Source: Monocercomonoides exilis (lineage: Eukaryota > Preaxostyla > Oxymonadida > Polymastigidae). From it: a DNA stretch of 64,000 bases. Shown here one piece after another: positions 59,321 through 64,000 of this stretch. The DNA lies in assembly GCA_001643675.2 (NCBI GenBank), contig LSRY02000036.1, positions 848,001 to 912,000 on the forward strand, read 5' to 3'. The position numbers and the translations under genes are program-made. Positions within the stretch are counted from its first letter, which is position 1. Each line of letters starts with the position of its first letter. The notes under the pieces are model-generated. The model had not been told where the DNA came from, searched no databases, and saw only the letters and a list, made by a program, of their open reading frames with translations.

Positions 59321-62300
59321 GCCACATTCCCGCTCGATATAGATAATCCACCTGAAGAAGCATTCAATATTGTCACATCCTTCATCATCAATGTTGTATT
59401 AGTTGAATGAACAAGTGATCCACTCCATTCACATATTTCTTCAAATGCATCATTTCTCTTCCTCTCGCTTTCACTTTCTTTTGAAAGAATTCCTTCAAAC
59501 CCACAAATGTGCATGGAAACATTCTTCGCATTGTTCATCTCCATCATGCTTCCTTTGTTTGACAGAGAATTACAGTCTGAACAAGAACAATTTGAAAGAA
59601 CAATTTGAGCAGATGACAAGGATGCAGAAAGAACAGAAGCTCCTTCTGAATTCCTAGAGCAGTTCTTGAATAAGGAGCTTCCAACAGAAATTGCCCCTGA
59701 AGTTGAACTGTCAATCGAAATGATGCAACCCTCAGACAATTTCACTCCATTCACAACTATTCCATTGAGTGCAACGCTTCCACAGTTGCCAATCTCAAAA
59801 ACATTTCTTGTTGATTCAATCTGTTCCAGCTTCATGTTTGTCAACGATATCTCTTCCCCACAAAACTGAAAGAATGGCTTCTTGAATGAAAGGAGCAATA
59901 TTAAGCAGTTGTCAACATGCAGAATCCCTTTTGCAATGCTCAGCAAGGTTGAATTGAGAACAACAGAAGGTTGATTGATATTTGACCCTCCAACAGAAGA
60001 GAAGTCAACAAATGAAAGAGAAAGCTGACCACTTGATTCATGAATGATTGAACTCCCCGAATATGAAAATAACTGACCAAAATTGAATTTCAATCTCTCA
60101 ATTCTAACATTCTCTGAGGTTGTGATAAGACTTTCCTCTTTGGTTATTGTTGAGTTCAGATACGCAAAAGCCGATGAAGGAGATTGCAGTGAGCGGATGC
60201 TCATATCTTGAACACTGCATTCCCCAACAACAACTGTTTCCTTTGAGATAAGCAGTTGAGAATATGATGAAGGAATGATGTGTTGAACTCCCACATTCAG
60301 CGACTCGCAAGGTGCATTGACCTCTCCACATTGTTTGCTATCTGCGTGATTGTCTGCAGTTATAGACACAAATATAGTCTCGCTCTGATATTTCACAACC
60401 CTCAGCAGAAGATCCTCTTCACCCACAAAAGAGTCTGTTGTGCAGCCCCACATTGCCAGCTCCTTCACAAATGGCAATCTGAAATCCAACAAGAATTGCT
60501 CATCAACAATTTGTGTTTCAATCGAATGGCATCTCACATACACATCTCTCCCTCTGAATGCAGAGTTGTCTCTGAATGTGATGTTCGACAGAACAAAATT
60601 CAGAGGCTGCTCAGCTGTCGAGGTGCATTCCAGAAACAGCCACCCGCCTCTTCCTGTGCTCGAGCAGAAGCACTCAGAAATCGTGCAAAATGAGCAGTCA
60701 AAGTTTCCTCCCTCATTCAACACAGAAAACATTCCTCCTCCCTTTTCACATTTCGATCCGCCGCATCTCTTCATTGTTGTGTTTCTAACAACCATTTTCA
60801 ATGGCTCTTCATCATTTTTGTTCCGAATGATGGGAATATCATCAGTTGTATTCTGAGTGACTTCTTCGAATGAACTCCATTCAATAACAACATCTTGCTC
60901 CACTTCATTTTTCTCTCTTCTTGAACTCTTTGAAATGCTCAATCCGCTTGCACCATCAAGCTCAACATTCTTCATCGTAAGATTTTTCATATTCAAAATT
61001 GTTGTTGGATGAACGGAAATAATATCTTGTGAAAAGCAAAGTGATTGAATTGCCACAATTTCCAACACAACTGTGCCTTCATCTGCCTCGATCAACCCAA
61101 AGTTAATCATTTCTTCTTCTTCTTCATTTTCTTCCTTTTTGCTGAATGAACAATCTTTCAGAGTCAATAGTCCTTCACTTGATCCAATATGCAACAAAAC
61201 ATTGACTCCACTTGCGAATGAAGGTGGAACAACAAAGCTTATCAGTTCGAAATTGGTAATACTTTGAATCTTCATTGCCGTTCCTTCTGTTCCTTCAAGC
61301 GAAGAGAGACATTCCAAAGAGCACATGACTGTATTATTTGATCTTGTTGAAAGCCCACTGACATCAACACTCTTCTGAAGAATCGCCTTTCCTATGACAC
61401 TGATAATCCTTTCATTTCCTTCAACCATTCGCTCCAAAGAATAATCGATTGACAGGCAAGGATAATCTGAGAATCCACACGCACCCATGTCTCTTCCTTC
61501 GCTCCCAACAAATAACTCTGAGCCAATTGCTCTCCAGAAATAGATCAGTGGAACAGCATTCTCTGTATCATTCCCATCAAAGCCGCTCATGGAATCCAAG
61601 GAAATATCATTCAGATTCTCAGATACAAACGGAAGGGATGCGTTTGTGATGCTCTTTGTCAAGTTTGGCGATTCAACAAAAGATCATTTCCATATTTGGC
61701 AGTGTTTGGATTATCATCATCAAAAGCAGGGGATGATATCACAAATGAAGAATCACCATCCACCAACTTCAATGCCATCCCTCCTCCAAACCCAGTCTTC
61801 GCTTCTCCAGCTGGTGCTGCACATCCCGTAAATGTGCTTGAAATAATATTCAATTGCGTGTTCCCTTTCATCTGTGCGAAAATAGCTCCTCCTTTGCCTC
61901 CATCAGACAGCACGCAACATCCATCAAAGCCACACTCTTCGATATTGATTTCTCCATTTGAATTTTCATTTTCATCATTGCTGTTATTGATGTTCACACA
62001 GCCTCCACATCCTGCTGTTCTTTCAATTTTTGTGAAATTGCTTTTCGTCATGTTCAGCCATTTGGTGTTCATTAACTCGGCATTTGTTCCGGTTCCAGAC
62101 AAAGAGATCAATGGATTTCCACTCAAAGTGATTGAAGAAGCAGAGAAGTTGTCGATCGTCAGGATTCCAGATTCAACAGATAAGAATAGCAATACCAATT
62201 CTGATGAAGGTGCTTGAAGAATCAAAGAACAATGAGACAAAGTCAGTTGTGAAGAAGACGAAATGAAAGTGGAATGTGATGAAAAAGAAGGAGGAAGAGA

Positions 62301-64000
62301 GAAGATAAGTGTTGATAATTCTGTTTCAATACTTGCTGTTATCATCGCTGAGTTTGATGTCGAACTTGCATCAGAGACTGTCCAGCCACTTTGATCATCA
62401 TTTCCTCTGATTTCATGCTTCTGTTCACCAAATGCCAATTCATCACCCATCATAATCATTCCATTCACAACAACTTTCTTTTCTCCTGTTAGCCGTGTGA
62501 GTGAATGTTTCATTGTCAAACAAGGGAATTTGACTATTCCACAGTGTGAATGATCACATGCCTCAGAATTGCTCACATATATTTCTGCTGGAATGGGAAG
62601 GAGATAAATACACAAAGGAATGGCTGCACTTGTATTTCCATTGTCATATCCTTGCACTTTGTCAACAGAATCCAAAGAGGCAGTGACGCATGTGATTTTT
62701 TGTGACTTCGCGGTCACTTCCAGATTTGGGGAAATAACAAAGATATCACTTCCACATTTGGCCGTGTTCGTTACAAAGGAAGAAGAAATCAGGAATTCTG
62801 GATTTTCATTCAATAATCGAAGAAGAATTCCTCCCCCCAGTCCGTTGGATGAAGAACAAAAGCACTCATCAAAATTACCACCTTTCACTTTCACATCATT
62901 TCCATTTCCAACACACAACATCATCGATCCCCCATCAGCAGATGTTCTGCTTCCGCATCCTTCAAAAGTGCTCGAATTCAGATCAATAATTATATTATCC
63001 CTGGAAAACGATATTACAGATGCTCCGCTTGTAGTTTTTTCTATTCCACTGAAGGAACACACTGAGAGAGTCAATGAAATTTCATTTGTTGAAGAAAGCG
63101 AAAACAACGAAACAGCGGAGATAGTCTTTTCCCAGTTCACATTTTCCATCTGAAACATGCCATTCTGAATGTTTATCAGCTCTGCAGCAAATGCTGTATT
63201 TTCACTTTGTTCGCTTCCAGCAAATATGTTCAGATTGCTTATATGCATCTCTCCAGCTCCAGTGATCTCAAATAGCCTTGAGGCTCGATTATTTGCAAAT
63301 GCCGAGTCATGCACAAGTTCAAGGTCACTGATGGACAATTCACCTGTTGAGACTGAGAAAAGAGATAATCCAGTTGCCTCTAATTCTGTCTGCACTATCG
63401 TGCTCAAATCACTTTGACCATAAATCGTGATGGCAATGGAGCCACAATCCACACCTTTGGTTTCTGTGATCGTTCCTGCGAGAATCTCAACATCTTTCAC
63501 AAATTCAGGAATAAGTTGAGTGAGGCAATGGCTGACAGTGTTGCATGGATAGCTTTCGTTGATTCCACATGCATATGCATCTTTGGCATTTTGTTGTGCT
63601 TGCACTGAGGAGACAAATCTAACTCTTCCACCATCATTCCGAAGCCATTCACTTTTATCTCCATTTTCAGATACAGTTGTGCTAACTCTATTTATTGTAT
63701 TCCGAGTTGAATAACAACTCGAATCAATATTATTTTCTGAAGATCCCGAAAGATAAATATCATGGCCACTTCTTCTACATGTATTATTGTGGAAAAAACA
63801 ATAAAAAAATAATGTTCCTTTATTAATTGAATTTATTTGTTGACAAGCAGCACCTCCATCATTCTCCGAAGAACAGTTGCAGAAAAGACAACTGGAAATG
63901 ACAACTTTGTCTGTGCAATCCCAATGTTCTATTGCCCCTCCTCCAGAACTTCCCGAGTTAAGAGCACTGCAATTTAAAAATACACAATTTGAAATGCAGT
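57361..64000 (-). CDS. Paralog of the giant beta-helix/pseudokinase gene; one frameshift, truncated by window edge
   Basis: Two abutting minus frames: 64000-61659 (open to the window edge; N-terminus outside) and 61662-57361. They meet at a plus-strand AAAA run (61678-61681). One more base there would make D-L-F-V-E-S-P-N-L-T and join the frames, as in the intact paralog (D-L-F-V-S-S-P-S-L-I), so a single-base deletion or sequence error separates them. Ectodomain with C-x-F-x-x-C and GGG turns; markers YPCNTVS, FPCLTMK, YPCLSID and APCESLN. One membrane helix, then the same pseudokinase tail (NLSPHIVLF, RWKAPE, FSIGMMLWE, NEADRPS) and C-terminus GRKSRKYL. It has one ectodomain unit fewer than the plus-strand copy. 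No other stop was found, so decay is recent if real. Confidence 0.75.

Noticed and set aside
1-64000. tRNA, rRNA or other structural RNA genes
   Set aside because: I looked for B-box-like GGTTCRANNCC strings in spacers and found no candidate with a matching cloverleaf. A proper covariance search was not possible.

Overview
The window is nuclear DNA of a protist. It has AT-rich spacers, short GT-AG introns, long serine-rich and acidic low-complexity tracts inside genes, and no bacterial operon structure. Several gene types fit an oxymonad (Preaxostyla) flagellate such as Monocercomonoides: giant cysteine- and GGG-rich beta-helix membrane proteins with a kinase-like tail, 33-residue ankyrin-like repeats, and a decayed copy of a helical family I recall from that genus. 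The species assignment is inference from memory. The long frames use TAA, TAG and TGA as stops, so the code is standard.

Layout. 0-6.5 kb: an ankyrin-like repeat gene (minus), a broken beta-helix fragment running into a microsatellite, and a frameshifted helical-family gene. 6.5-14.4 kb: a 1478-aa unknown gene (minus) head to head, 40 bp apart, with a spliced SLC35F6-like transporter (plus), then a two-exon 361-aa unknown gene (minus). 14.4-18.9 kb: a gene-poor stretch with only fragments. 18.9-27.9 kb: an intact 3013-aa beta-helix / transmembrane / pseudokinase gene (plus). 28.6-29.0 kb: a small three-exon ER-type membrane protein. 29.2-36.9 kb: a SNF2-family chromatin remodeler with a PHD-like finger (minus), divergent from a five-exon eight-TM double tetraspanin-like gene (37.1-39.0 kb). 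40.4-46.6 kb: a second divergent pair, an unknown two-exon gene (minus) and a nine-exon coiled-coil gene (plus). 46.9-54.4 kb: a 2519-aa unknown serine-rich gene (minus). 54.7-56.9 kb: a four-exon EGF-repeat type I membrane protein (minus). 57.4-64.0 kb: an inverted, frameshifted and edge-truncated paralog of the 3013-aa gene.

The most distinctive content is the pair of receptor-like giant genes. They sit in opposite orientation about 30 kb apart. Their last ~1.4 kb of coding sequence plus ~0.25 kb of 3' flank are nearly identical, while their ectodomains differ by a whole repeat unit. The tail has kinase landmarks but lacks catalytic residues, so this looks like a surface sensor or adhesin family with a pseudokinase output. 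Three head-to-head gene pairs with 40-162 bp between start codons suggest shared promoters.

I reconstructed 21 introns within eight genes (23-231 nt, median about 71) by following reading frame across GT...AG; a further 49-nt intron gives the SNF2 gene its start codon, making 22 in nine genes. All exon boundaries are predictions from sequence alone.
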